A DNA stretch of 64,000 nucleotides from Bacteroidales bacterium UBA4116 (GCA_002381645.1 DFXE01000012.1:62001-126000), one strand, 5' to 3'; positions 26,687 to 35,447 are shown, counted from the stretch's first letter. Made by a program: numbers and translations. The notes: generated by a model from the sequence alone, not told the origin.

Positions 26687-29287
26687 ATGAGTATGAATCA
26701 CAAAAATTTAACAAAGATCTTACTGATGGCGATTACCATTTTTACCGCCAATACCGCTTTTGCCGACGGGGTAATAACAAAGGAGATTAATGAAGGATGG
26801 ACATTTAAACAGGTACGGGGAAATAATTGGTATCCTGCTACAGTACCAGGCGTAGTGCATACGGATTTAATTGACAATAAAATCATTGAAGATCCTTTTT
26901 TCCGTCTTAACGAACGCGGTGTGCAATGGGTAGACAAGGAAGACTGGGAGTATAGAACGACGCTGCGGATCACTCCCGAGCTTTTTCGCAAAGAAAATAT
27001 CGAATTATATTTTAAAGGACTCGATACCTATGCCGATGTATTTCTGAATGATTCCTGTATATTAAAGGCGAATAATATGTTCAGGGAATGGCGTGTAGAT
27101 GTCAAACCGTTGTTGAAACAAGGAGATAATGAATTAAGGGTTTATTTCCGTTCGCCTATAAAAGAAGATATTCCGAAATTCAATGCATTGCATTACCGGA
27201 ATGAAGCAGGCAACGACCAGTCTGAAAACGGAGGAGTTTTCGACCGCAAAGTAAGTGTTTTTGCACGTAAAGCTGGTTATCATTACGGCTGGGACTGGGG
27301 ACCACGGTTAGTAACAAGCGGTATCTGGCGCCCTGCTTACCTTGTCGGATGGGATGATGCCCGTTTGGATAATGTACATTACATACAGGAGAATGTGACG
27401 GCTAAACAGGCAAAAGTAAAAGTACGCGTCGAAGTTATTGCGGATAAAGCCGGAGAGGCAACCGTTCAGATCAAAGCAGGGGGACTGAAAAACCAATGGG
27501 AGAAAAAAGCAAACGTTCAAAAAGGAAATAATATTATTGAAACCGAACTGGTAATTAATAATCCTAAGTTGTGGTGGACAAACGGATTGGGGGAGCCCTA
27601 TCTATATCCGTTCACGACAACTGTTTCAATAAACGGTAAAATAGCCGATAGTAAAACAGAGAATATCGGATTGCGTGATATACAAGTAATCCGTAAAAAA
27701 GATGAAGCAGGAACAACGTTTTATTTCCAGTTAAACGGTGTACCTGTTTTTGCGAAAGGCGCCAATTATATTCCGCAGGATAATTTCTTACCCCGTGTTA
27801 CAGCAGAGAAGTACGAAAAAACGATCATGGATGCTGTTAACGTCAATATGAATATGCTTCGTATCTGGGGTGGTGGTATCTATGAAGAAGATATCTTCTT
27901 TGATCTATGTGATAAACATGGTATTCTGGTATGGCAGGATTTCATGTTTGCCTGCAGTACGTATCCTATGACTCCGGATATGCTCGAGAATATCCGTATG
28001 GAGGCTATCGATAATGTAAAACGCTTACGCAATCATCCCAGCTTAGCCATCTGGTGCGGAAACAACGAAAACCATACGGCATGGTTCAATTGGGGATGGA
28101 TGAAGAAATTCGAGAAATTAGGCGTATTGGATGAAATGCGCAAAGATTATAAAGACGTCTTTCATGTGGTATTGCCGGATGTAGTTGAAAAATATGATCC
28201 AAAAACCTTTTACTGGCCGTCATCACCTTATGCGGGAGACCCTGATGCACGGGCCGAATCCGGTACTCCTGACTGGAACCCGAATGGGGACGGGCATTAT
28301 TGGGGTGTATGGCATGGAAAAGATTCTATTGCAAACTATAACGTTATACGTGCCCGTTTCTTTTCCGAATACGGATTCCAATCTTTTCCGGAGTACCAGT
28401 CGGTATTGAAATATGCTCCCGAAAAACGCGATCATGATATCTTCTCAGAAGTAATGATGGCTCACCAACGGGGCGGAAGCCATGCCAACGGGCTTATCGA
28501 ATGGTATCTGCTCAATGAATACCGCAAGCCTAAGGATTTTCCTAATTTCCTGTATATGGGACAATTGCTTCAGGGTGATGCAATCAAAACGGCAATAGAA
28601 GCTCACCGGCGCGATATGCCTTATTGTATGGGAACCTTATTCTGGCAGCATAACGACTGCTGGCCGGTAGCTTCGTGGTCGAGCCGCGATTATTACGGAC
28701 GGTGGAAAGCCCAGCATTATTTCTCTAAAAAGGCATTTCATAACATATTGGTTTCTCCTATTGCAAAAGATGATAAACTGGATGTTTATGTGGTATCGGA
28801 TTACCTGAAACCGTTGAAAGGAAAACTGGAAGTACGCGTTATGGATTTAAAAGGCAATGTATTATTTGAGAATAGTAAAAACATAACCTTGCCGGCAAGC
28901 ACCAGCAAATCTCAGTATAATGTACCTTTGCAAACGGTACTGAAGGGAAAGAACAAAAATGAAGTAGTAGTGAATGCCCGTTTTACCGGCAATGGTGAAA
29001 CCGTTTCAAATAACTATTTCCTGAGCCGGTATAAAGATATTGATTTTCCGAAAGCTACTATTAAAACCCGTTCTGTTGTTGCAGGAGACGGCTTTGATGT
29101 AACGGTGGAAAGTGATTTTTTTGCACGGGGTGTATTTTTAAGTATTGAAGGAATTGATAATTTCTTCTCCGATAATTATTTCGATTTATTGCCCGGCGAG
29201 CCGCAGACGATACACGTCACTACTTCGCTGGATAAAGCAACCTTCGACAGTCAGCTGAAAACGGAAAGTATCAGCGACGCATATTGA
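26687..29287 (+). CDS. Beta-mannosidase, glycoside hydrolase family 2
   Basis: An exported exo-glycosidase that removes terminal beta-linked mannose. It has 866 residues with a signal peptide at about 1-26 (TAFA-DG). The GH2 jelly-roll sugar-binding domain comes first (YRTTLRITPELF ... GLDTYADVFLND), then Ig-like domains, then a TIM barrel with acid/base Glu in WCGNNENHTAW (about 458) and nucleophile Glu in FFSEYGFQSFPE (about 558). The size and both motifs match beta-mannosidase rather than beta-galactosidase. A further beta-sandwich forms the C-terminus. A terminator follows at 29321-29347. No SusCD pair or other mannan genes are near. Confidence 0.92.
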   Translation: MSMNHKNLTKILLMAITIFTANTAFADGVITKEINEGWTFKQVRGNNWYPATVPGVVHTDLIDNKIIEDPFFRLNERGVQWVDKEDWEYRTTLRITPELFRKENIELYFKGLDTYADVFLNDSCILKANNMFREWRVDVKPLLKQGDNELRVYFRSPIKEDIPKFNALHYRNEAGNDQSENGGVFDRKVSVFARKAGYHYGWDWGPRLVTSGIWRPAYLVGWDDARLDNVHYIQENVTAKQAKVKVRVEVIADKAGEATVQIKAGGLKNQWEKKANVQKGNNIIETELVINNPKLWWTNGLGEPYLYPFTTTVSINGKIADSKTENIGLRDIQVIRKKDEAGTTFYFQLNGVPVFAKGANYIPQDNFLPRVTAEKYEKTIMDAVNVNMNMLRIWGGGIYEEDIFFDLCDKHGILVWQDFMFACSTYPMTPDMLENIRMEAIDNVKRLRNHPSLAIWCGNNENHTAWFNWGWMKKFEKLGVLDEMRKDYKDVFHVVLPDVVEKYDPKTFYWPSSPYAGDPDARAESGTPDWNPNGDGHYWGVWHGKDSIANYNVIRARFFSEYGFQSFPEYQSVLKYAPEKRDHDIFSEVMMAHQRGGSHANGLIEWYLLNEYRKPKDFPNFLYMGQLLQGDAIKTAIEAHRRDMPYCMGTLFWQHNDCWPVASWSSRDYYGRWKAQHYFSKKAFHNILVSPIAKDDKLDVYVVSDYLKPLKGKLEVRVMDLKGNVLFENSKNITLPASTSKSQYNVPLQTVLKGKNKNEVVVNARFTGNGETVSNNYFLSRYKDIDFPKATIKTRSVVAGDGFDVTVESDFFARGVFLSIEGIDNFFSDNYFDLLPGEPQTIHVTTSLDKATFDSQLKTESISDAY

Positions 29288-29320
29288 TTTTAGAAATAAA
29301 TATGTAAACATATAAAATGA

Positions 29321-29347
29321 AAGCCCGGACTATAAAAGCCCGGGCTT
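29321..29347. terminator. Terminator hairpin between convergent genes
   Basis: AAGCCCGG (29321-29328) pairs with CCGGGCTT (29340-29347) around an 11-base loop, between the beta-mannosidase stop and the convergent charged-protein gene. It probably works in both directions. Confidence 0.65.
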
Positions 29348-29392
29348 AGTTTACAAATCATCAATCATTGGCTGCAGGATCAATCATACAGA

Positions 29393-29797
29393 TCAAGATT
29401 TCTCCCGCATTTTATTAATACTGTCAATGCGACTATCTGCTTCTTGCTCAATCATATCTTTCGTTAATTCATAATCTCTTTCTATATCATCTTTTATCGC
29501 TTTGGATTCGTCTTTTGTAGCCGAAATAATATCGTCGGAAAAAGGATTATCAGAATCTTTAAGTTCATCTTTTGTCTGATCGTATCCGTCGTCTACAATT
29601 TGCTTGAGGTCTTTCGTCCCGTCTTTAATGGATTTCTTATCCTCTTTAGCTTCTTCTTTAATTTCCTTTATGCGATCTTTGGCAGCTTTGTCAATATCAT
29701 CCGCCAGGCTTTCCAGATCATTATAAAACATGTTTCTGTTAATCCCTTTATTTTCCATAACCGATATTTTATTATTTAACAATTCATCTAATCTCAA
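29393..29797 (-). CDS. Highly charged coiled-coil-like protein, unknown
   Basis: A 134-residue protein without a signal peptide, membrane segment or cysteine. More than half the residues are Asp, Glu or Lys. Repeated short words (KDRIKEIKEEAKEDKKSIKD, TKDLKQIVDDGYDQTKDELKD) suggest long amphipathic helices, as in stress-related or hydrophilin-like proteins. A second Met at residue 14 (MENKGINR) could be the real start at 29758. No family was recognised. It lies downstream of the FadL-like gene on the same strand, with 119 bp between. Confidence 0.7.
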   Translation of the reverse strand: MRLDELLNNKISVMENKGINRNMFYNDLESLADDIDKAAKDRIKEIKEEAKEDKKSIKDGTKDLKQIVDDGYDQTKDELKDSDNPFSDDIISATKDESKAIKDDIERDYELTKDMIEQEADSRIDSINKMREKS

Positions 29798-29916
29798 AGC
29801 TTTTATTAGCTATGATGATTAGTAAACAGCATACGGCCGGATTTGTTTGCAAAAGGATGATAATAAACCTGATATTTAATGTTAAATTATGTGTTTACGA
29901 AGAACCTGAAGCTTTA

Positions 29917-31296
29917 TCAGAATGAATACGACAAACCCAACGCAGGAGTAAATGCGTACACTTTATAATGGCCGCCAAATGTAGCACCTGATAAGTCGTC
30001 GGTATACGATCCGTCACGTCCGAAGCCGGTTACATAAGCAAATGAAAAATCAATGGATAATTTCTCCAACGGACGGAAACTTAACCCCACGGTAGTACCC
30101 AGTTTATTCATACTCGGCGTTTCGGGATTTAGGAAATTGTCTTTTACGGGAGACTCATCGAAATAAAAACCTAAACGGAGATCCAGGCGGTCGGTCGTAG
30201 CATATTGTCCGCCGATACGGTAGATGCGGCTGTTTTTGTAACTTTTTGTTGCATTGATATTATATCCGTTCAATACTTCCTGTGAAAACTGTACGTCTAA
30301 TTCCTTATAAGCTCCCCAACCGACGAATTGCACTTCACCCGACAACATAAGCCTGTCTATCGGTTTGTAGCTTACTCCTACGTTCAGATTCGAAGGTAAA
30401 GGAAGTTCAGCAACGAATGTACCTTTATCCAAAGGAGGAACGATTATTTCTTTTAGTTCTTTATCCTTTAATATCGGATTTACGATAGCGATCAGTTGAT
30501 TCAACTCCGTTTCATTCGCGTAGGTCATGGCGGCATGTCCTTCATTTACTTTCATCATTACTTTGGAACGGTATGAAACACCTACCGTTATCCGGTCGGT
30601 AATATCAAACATGGCTCCCAGATTATAACCTAATTTTACACCCGCATTACCTTCCAATGTGGCAGACGCAGCCGGAATATCTTTAAACTTATCCAAAGTG
30701 GGAGAAATTACCGCGCTGAGTTCAGGACTTTGTTCCGTTAAAGCACGAAGGCTTTCCAATCCGCCAGCCGGAATGAGTGCGCGGCTTAAAGAAAAATCGC
30801 CGAACATGATCATCATCCCTGCTCCCAGGCTTAACCGCTCACCGATTTTAAAAGCTACGGTCGGTTGTATGGAGAAAGCTTTCAGGGCAATGTCCTGTAC
30901 AAGTGAAGAACCTGCCCAGTTTACACCCCAGTTCATGGCGCTGCCGTAAGGATTATTTACACTGACACCTGCCGATAAAAAATCGTAGACTTTAAAACCC
31001 GCATAAGCATATAGCGGAGTACTGGGGTCGTTATTTGCTTTATGTTCATAACCGTCTTTACTGAATTTAGCATTAGAAAATACACCGGATAAACCTGCCG
31101 ACAGGTCGATCGTTTTTTCTAAGAATCCGAGTCCCGCTGGATTGAAATGCATACTTTCCGCCCCTAACTTCATAGCGGCGCCCACATGTCCCATACCTGC
31201 CTGCCTGGTGCTTTGTGCATTAACCTGGTAACCTTCCGCAGCCGCATAAGAGAAAGGAAGCATAGCACTACATACTAATAGGATAATTTTCTTCAT
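29917..31296 (-). CDS. FadL/OmpP1-like outer-membrane transport protein
   Basis: A 459-residue barrel of the FadL/TodX family, which moves long-chain fatty acids or other hydrophobic compounds through the outer membrane. The signal peptide covers about 1-20 (YAAA-EG). It has the family N-terminus STRQAGMGHVGAAMKLGAESMHFNPAGLGFLE, the NPYGSAMNWGVNW segment and a C-terminus ending in Phe (ALGLSYSF). It is transcribed alone from the promoter box at 31351-31358, divergent from queC. The substrate is not determined. Confidence 0.88.
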   Translation of the reverse strand: MKKIILLVCSAMLPFSYAAAEGYQVNAQSTRQAGMGHVGAAMKLGAESMHFNPAGLGFLEKTIDLSAGLSGVFSNAKFSKDGYEHKANNDPSTPLYAYAGFKVYDFLSAGVSVNNPYGSAMNWGVNWAGSSLVQDIALKAFSIQPTVAFKIGERLSLGAGMMIMFGDFSLSRALIPAGGLESLRALTEQSPELSAVISPTLDKFKDIPAASATLEGNAGVKLGYNLGAMFDITDRITVGVSYRSKVMMKVNEGHAAMTYANETELNQLIAIVNPILKDKELKEIIVPPLDKGTFVAELPLPSNLNVGVSYKPIDRLMLSGEVQFVGWGAYKELDVQFSQEVLNGYNINATKSYKNSRIYRIGGQYATTDRLDLRLGFYFDESPVKDNFLNPETPSMNKLGTTVGLSFRPLEKLSIDFSFAYVTGFGRDGSYTDDLSGATFGGHYKVYAFTPALGLSYSF

Positions 31297-31350
31297 AAAA
31301 TTAAATATTCGTTTATATCAGTTTAAACAATTTTAAGATGTAAGTGCGGG

Positions 31351-31358
31351 CAAAGATA
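31351..31358 (-). promoter_or_regulatory. Promoter -7 box for the FadL-like gene
   Basis: The minus strand reads TATCTTTG, an exact consensus match 55 bases before the start codon. Confidence 0.6.
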
Positions 31359-31494
31359 TATACTTTTCTTAAATGTTGCACACTTTTGGGATGCATGTGC
31401 ATAGTCTTTACATGTTTTTACAATTGGATTGTAACCAATATTGGATAATTTAATATATCCGATAGTAGATGCAGCTACAAAAAGAGAAGCGCTT

Positions 31495-31525
31495 TTGGCA
31501 AATGCTGCATTTAATTGTAAATTTG
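31495..31525 (+). promoter_or_regulatory. Promoter of queC-queF
   Basis: A TTG element at 31495-31497 and TAAATTTG at 31518-31525 are 20 bases apart, good Bacteroidota promoter spacing. The predicted transcription start, near 31530, coincides with the first base pair of the riboswitch described next. Confidence 0.6.
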
Positions 31526-31528
31526 CAG

Positions 31529-31560
31529 GCGTGTGCTTGCTAAACCACGTTAAAAACAAG
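31529..31560 (+). promoter_or_regulatory. Probable preQ1-I riboswitch before queC
   Basis: A 32-base leader element directly before queC. P1: GCGTG (31529-31533) pairs with CACGT (31546-31550, one G-U). The 12-base loop ends in a cytosine (31545) at the position that binds preQ1 in known class I switches. An A-rich tail (31551-31556) leads to CAAG (31557-31560), which pairs perfectly with CTTG in the loop (31536-31539), closing the H-type pseudoknot. The end of the pseudoknot is 5 bases from the ATG, so control of translation is likely. The downstream genes make and use the preQ1 precursor, which supports the call. Confidence 0.8.
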
Positions 31561-31565
31561 AAACA

Positions 31566-32225
31566 ATGAAAGATCAAAAATCTGCACTTGTCTGCTTTTC
31601 TGGTGGACAGGATTCTACAACCTGCCTTTTCTGGGCTAAGGAAAAGTTCGAAAAAGTGGAGGCTGTCTGTTTCACCTACGGACAGAAACATTCCCTTGAA
31701 GTTGAAATCGCCCGTAAAATTGCTGCTGATTACCGTATCCCTTTCCAGTTGCTGGATGTGTCCCTTTTGGCGCAATTGGCGCCAAATTCACTGACCGATT
31801 CCTCTATAGTAATGGATAAAGAACAGCCCGACGGCAGTTATCCCAATACATTTGTACCGGGGCGGAATATGGTTTTCCTTACATTTGCGGCTATTGTGGC
31901 GCGGAGTAAAGGAATATACAATATAGTTACCGGAGTTTCCCAAGCCGATTACAGCGGTTATCCCGATTGCAGGGATACGTTTATCCGGTCGTTGAATGTT
32001 ACGCTGAATCTTGCGATGGATGACCATTTTGTGATTCATACACCTTTGATGAACAGGGATAAAAGCGAAGTATGGCAACTGGCAGACGAACTGGGGGGCC
32101 TTGACCTGGTTCGTACCCGTACGCTTACCTGTTACAACGGTATACCTGCCGACGGTTGCGGGGAGTGTCTTGCCTGTAAGCTTCGTAAAGAGGGATTTGA
32201 CAAATACATGCAGAAACGTAATTAA
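31566..32225 (+). CDS. queC: 7-cyano-7-deazaguanine synthase
   Basis: Converts 7-carboxy-7-deazaguanine to preQ0 with ATP and ammonia, in queuosine synthesis. The 219-residue protein has the PP-loop CFSGGQDSTTCLFWA (residues 9-23) and a zinc-binding tail with GCGECLACKLR preceded by a Cys in LTCYNG. The start ATG directly follows the preQ1-I-like leader. queF is 48 bp downstream on the same strand, so two consecutive steps share a transcript. Confidence 0.96.
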   Translation: MKDQKSALVCFSGGQDSTTCLFWAKEKFEKVEAVCFTYGQKHSLEVEIARKIAADYRIPFQLLDVSLLAQLAPNSLTDSSIVMDKEQPDGSYPNTFVPGRNMVFLTFAAIVARSKGIYNIVTGVSQADYSGYPDCRDTFIRSLNVTLNLAMDDHFVIHTPLMNRDKSEVWQLADELGGLDLVRTRTLTCYNGIPADGCGECLACKLRKEGFDKYMQKRN

Positions 32226-32273
32226 CGATTAGTGATTCGTATTATATACAGTGATCATATAATAAATAAATTT

Positions 32274-32723
32274 ATGGAAAATGAGTTACGCCAATTAGGG
32301 CAAAAGACAATATATAAGCAGGATTACGCGCCGGAAGTGCTGGAAGCATTCGTTAATAAGCATCCCGGAAATGATTACTGGGTTCGTTTTAACTGTCCCG
32401 AGTTTACGAGTTTATGCCCCATTACCGGGCAACCCGATTTTGCAACCATACATATCGACTATATACCCGGTATGAAAATGGTAGAGAGTAAAAGCCTCAA
32501 ACTGTATTTGTTCAGTTTTCGTAATCATGGCGCCTTTCATGAAGATTGCGTGAATATAATAATGAAAGACCTGATCGACCTTATGGAGCCTAAATACATT
32601 GAAGTAACCGGTATTTTTACTCCTCGTGGAGGCATCAGTATTTATCCCTACTGCAATTACGGTAAACCGGGTACCAAATATGAAAAATTAGCCGAAGAAC
32701 GGCTGTTCAGCCATAACAGGTAA
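32274..32723 (+). CDS. queF: NADPH-dependent 7-cyano-7-deazaguanine reductase
   Basis: Reduces preQ0 to preQ1, the ligand expected to bind the riboswitch before queC. It has 149 residues, the short (YkvM-like) unimodular type. The active-site segment FNCPEFTSLCPITGQPDF holds the catalytic Cys, and VESKSLKLYLFSFRNHGAFHE is the QueF signature with the substrate Glu. The open frame begins with a GTG at 32232, but MENELRQLGQKTIYK at 32274 matches the usual N-terminus. A terminator follows at 32734-32766. Confidence 0.95.
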   Translation: MENELRQLGQKTIYKQDYAPEVLEAFVNKHPGNDYWVRFNCPEFTSLCPITGQPDFATIHIDYIPGMKMVESKSLKLYLFSFRNHGAFHEDCVNIIMKDLIDLMEPKYIEVTGIFTPRGGISIYPYCNYGKPGTKYEKLAEERLFSHNR

Positions 32724-32733
32724 ATTAGAAAAC

Positions 32734-32766
32734 TCACAGGACGGGTTGGGCAACTGTGATTTTTTT
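32734..32766 (+). terminator. Intrinsic terminator of queC-queF
   Basis: TCACAG (32734-32739) pairs with CTGTGA (32754-32759), followed by a run of seven T (32760-32766), 11 bases after the queF stop. Confidence 0.75.
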
Positions 32767-32777
32767 TAGTTAAGTTT
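32746..32777 (+). promoter_or_regulatory. Promoter of the DUF1080 gene
   Basis: TTG at 32746-32748 and TAAGTTTG at 32770-32777 give normal spacing. The -33 element lies inside the queF terminator stem-loop. Confidence 0.5.
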
Positions 32778-32813
32778 GTAGCAACAATAATTCATAACTT
32801 AAATTTACAGACC

Positions 32814-33611
32814 ATGAATAAGAAAACTTTTATTTCACAGGCAACATTAATGATTGCTTTAAGTAGCGCTATCTGTGTAAACGTGAACGCACAACAGAAA
32901 GAGTATCCCAAACCGGAACCCATGAAGCCCGGAATGTCGGAATACTGGACTCCGCAGCCTAAAATAGTAACTCCGGGCGTTACCACTGTAAACGCGGCAA
33001 TTACCGCTCCGTCCGATGCTATTGTTTTGTTTGACGGAAAAGACCTTTCCTCTTGGGAAAGTGTAAAAGGCGGACCGGCTCAATGGACCGTTCACGACGG
33101 CGTATTTACCGTAGATAAAAAGACAGGCGATATCCAGACCAAACAGAAGTTTGAGAATTTCCAGATACATTTGGAATGGTGCGTACCTGAAAATATTACC
33201 GGTACCAGTCAGGGACGCGGAAACAGCGGTATATTCCTTCAGGGAAAATATGAAATCCAGATATTGGATTGCTATAATAACGAAACGTATGTAAACGGAC
33301 AAACGGGTAGCGTATACAAACAAACTCCTCCTTTGGCAAACGCTATGCGTAAACCCGGAGAATGGAATGTGTATGATATTATTTACTCGGCTCCGGTATT
33401 CAAGGAAGACGGTACATACCGTGTACCCCCACGTGTAACGGTTATTCAGAACGGTATTATATTGCAGAATAATACAACCATCCTAGGAACAACCGAATAC
33501 ATTGGTTTCCCTAAAGTCGAAAAACACGGCGCAGGTCCGATTATTTTACAAAGCCATGGCGATCCGAGCGAACCGATCAGTTTCCGCAATATCTGGATCA
33601 GGGAATTATAA
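32814..33611 (+). CDS. DUF1080 (3-keto-disaccharide hydrolase-like) secreted protein
   Basis: A 265-residue exported protein with a signal peptide at about 1-27 (NVNA-QQ). The remainder is one jelly-roll DUF1080 domain: AIVLFDGKDLSSWESVKGG at its start, GNSGIFLQGKYEIQILDCYNN in the middle, and PIILQSHGDPSEPISFRNIWIREL at the end. The family includes glycoside-binding proteins and 3-keto-glycoside hydrolases; which applies here cannot be told. It has its own promoter and a strong terminator, so it is a single-gene unit. Confidence 0.85.
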   Translation: MNKKTFISQATLMIALSSAICVNVNAQQKEYPKPEPMKPGMSEYWTPQPKIVTPGVTTVNAAITAPSDAIVLFDGKDLSSWESVKGGPAQWTVHDGVFTVDKKTGDIQTKQKFENFQIHLEWCVPENITGTSQGRGNSGIFLQGKYEIQILDCYNNETYVNGQTGSVYKQTPPLANAMRKPGEWNVYDIIYSAPVFKEDGTYRVPPRVTVIQNGIILQNNTTILGTTEYIGFPKVEKHGAGPIILQSHGDPSEPISFRNIWIREL

Positions 33612-33633
33612 TTAGAATAAACAGCATATCATA

Positions 33634-33703
33634 CCGGGCACGGATTACCCAATTGTCCCTTCGAAACAAGAAAGAATAATGGTATAATTCGTGCCCGGCT
33701 TTT
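33634..33703 (+). terminator. Terminator after the DUF1080 gene
   Basis: CCGGGCACGGATTA (33634-33647) pairs with TAATTCGTGCCCGG (33685-33698) over 14 positions with one wobble, followed by CTTTTT. The loop is 37 bases long. It ends 5 bp before the convergent dnaX stop. Confidence 0.7.
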
Positions 33704-33707
33704 TATA

Positions 33708-35414
33708 TTAATCCAATGTAAGGTTGAATTCTTCCCTTAGCTTACCAAGTACCGGATTGATTTCCAGCAAATGTTCATATTTCTCGGAGGATGTGTAGGC
33801 AAGCTTCTTTTCATTGTTTTCCGAGATGCGGATACGCATCTGGATCCTGGTGTTTTTCAGTTGCTCCCTCAGATAAGGCAGCAGTCGTCCGCTGTCGTTG
33901 AGTAGTTCATCCCTCTGGCCGGGATTATGAACGGATACCTCAAAATGATAATCTTCCCGAAGCGAAGGTTTGCAATTAACCATGATTCCTTTCAGGTAAG
34001 CATTCCCTTCAAGGTTTTTTGTGTACTCGTCCCAATACTTCACCAGGTCGGTGGTATCAAAAGGGGTAATAATTTCTGTTGCAGCATGTTGCGCAGCCTG
34101 GTTATCCTGGCCGTTATCCTCGTCTTTGCCTATTTTTTTGATAGAGGTCGATACCGGACCCTGCTGCGTTTTTTTTTGTGGAGCACCATTTGCGGACCTT
34201 GGCGTGGCCGTTACTGTAGGCGGGATCTGGGTTGTGACTACTTTTGCCTGAGGAGGGGCGAGAATGTCTGTCTTTTCAATCGGTTCAATCAGGCCTTTTT
34301 TTTTACTATCCTCGGGATTGGATTGTGCCAACTGGCAAAGCTGTATCATCGTAAGTTCAAGCAACAGCCGCTTATTACGGCTGGCACGGTAGTTCAGGTC
34401 GCATGCGTTCGCCAACTCGATCGCCTTGTACAGCAGTTGGTCGGGACAACGTTTGGCCGTGTCCCTATACCGTTCGCGTATCGAGGCACCCACCTCAAAT
34501 AAGATAAGCGTCGCTTCATCCCTGCAGACCAATAAGTCACGGAAATGAGATGCTAATCCCGTAATAATGTTTTGCCCGTCGAATCCTTTGTTCAAAACCT
34601 CGTTGAGTATCAGTATGGCAGCACGTACATTTCCCGTAAGCATGGCATCCGTAAGCCTGAAATAATATTCATAATCGAGTACGTTCAGGTTGTCTATCAC
34701 TGCCTGGTAGGTGATATTACCGTTCGTAAAGCTCACTACCTGGTCGAAGATCGAAAGCGCGTCGCGCATACCTCCGTCGGCTTTTTGGGCGATCACATTT
34801 AGCGCTTCAGCTTCCGCCGTCACCCCTTCGCATGAACCCACATACTCAAGGTGCTCAACCATATCGGAAACCGAAATGCGGGAAAAATCATAAATCTGGC
34901 AACGCGATAAAATGGTAGGTAGGACTTTATGTTTTTCGGTTGTGGCCAATATAAAAAGCGCGTGGTGGGGAGGCTCTTCCAGCGTTTTCAGGAATGCGTT
35001 GAATGCCGCCGAACTAAGCATATGGACTTCGTCGATAATAAATACTTTGTATTTGCCTAACGCGGGCGGTATACGTACCTGCTCGATCAAAGAACGTATA
35101 TCGTCTACCGAGTTATTCGATGCTGCATCTAATTCATGGATATTATAAGAACGCTGCTCATTGAATGCCATGCACGATTCGCATTCGTTGCAGGCCTCAC
35201 CGTCGGCGGTAGGATGAAAGCAATTGATCGTTTTGGCAAAGATACGCGCGCACGACGTTTTACCTACCCCGCGCGGGCCGCAGAAAAGGTAAGCATGCGC
35301 AAGCTTATTGTTCGAAATGGCATTTTTCAGCGTTGTCGTCAATGACTTTTGCCCCACAACGCTTCTAAATGTAGAAGGCCTGTATTTCCTGGCAGAAACG
35401 ATATAATTATCCAT
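33708..35414 (-). CDS. dnaX: DNA polymerase III subunit gamma/tau
   Basis: The clamp-loader ATPase. It has 568 residues. The AAA+ core has Walker A GPRGVGKT (46-53), zinc Cys 65, 75, 78 and 81, DEVH (128-131) and the SRC sensor (170-172); a collar domain runs to about residue 360, followed by a linker and a C-terminal domain. The linker is low in complexity (Pro, Thr, Gln, Lys) and is encoded with two runs of nine A: codons 371-373 (34296-34304) and codons 413-416 (34169-34177). Slippage at the first would end the protein at 374 or 376 residues, the size of a gamma subunit. Promoter box at 35440-35447. Confidence 0.96.
   Translation of the reverse strand: MDNYIVSARKYRPSTFRSVVGQKSLTTTLKNAISNNKLAHAYLFCGPRGVGKTSCARIFAKTINCFHPTADGEACNECESCMAFNEQRSYNIHELDAASNNSVDDIRSLIEQVRIPPALGKYKVFIIDEVHMLSSAAFNAFLKTLEEPPHHALFILATTEKHKVLPTILSRCQIYDFSRISVSDMVEHLEYVGSCEGVTAEAEALNVIAQKADGGMRDALSIFDQVVSFTNGNITYQAVIDNLNVLDYEYYFRLTDAMLTGNVRAAILILNEVLNKGFDGQNIITGLASHFRDLLVCRDEATLILFEVGASIRERYRDTAKRCPDQLLYKAIELANACDLNYRASRNKRLLLELTMIQLCQLAQSNPEDSKKKGLIEPIEKTDILAPPQAKVVTTQIPPTVTATPRSANGAPQKKTQQGPVSTSIKKIGKDEDNGQDNQAAQHAATEIITPFDTTDLVKYWDEYTKNLEGNAYLKGIMVNCKPSLREDYHFEVSVHNPGQRDELLNDSGRLLPYLREQLKNTRIQMRIRISENNEKKLAYTSSEKYEHLLEINPVLGKLREEFNLTLD
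34296..34304 (-). promoter_or_regulatory. A9 slippage site in dnaX with stops in both other frames
   Basis: The minus strand reads AGT, then nine A, then GGCCTGATTGA. In frame zero this is Ser-Lys-Lys-Lys-Gly-Leu-Ile. A one-base gain (or -1 shift) gives Arg-Pro-Asp-stop; a one-base loss gives Ala-stop. It lies at the end of the clamp-loader core, where a gamma-type product would be cut. Confidence 0.6.
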
Positions 35415-35439
35415 CCGTAAATTTTTATTCTAATCCATA

Positions 35440-35447
35440 CAAAGATA
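35440..35447 (-). promoter_or_regulatory. Promoter -7 box for dnaX
   Basis: The minus strand reads TATCTTTG, 25 bases before the dnaX start and divergent from the box at 35464-35471. Confidence 0.55.

Noticed and set aside
15053..29287. Polysaccharide utilisation locus linking the hybrid sensor and the beta-mannosidase
   Set aside because: No SusC/SusD genes, and the two are separated by pyrC, mfd and an acyl-CoA ligase. The mannosidase shares an operon with mfd, not with the sensor.
31323..31775. Open frame of 150 codons on the minus strand over the queC start
   Set aside because: It crosses the queC promoter, riboswitch and the 5' part of queC. The translated sequence has no family features, and queC on the other strand is certain.
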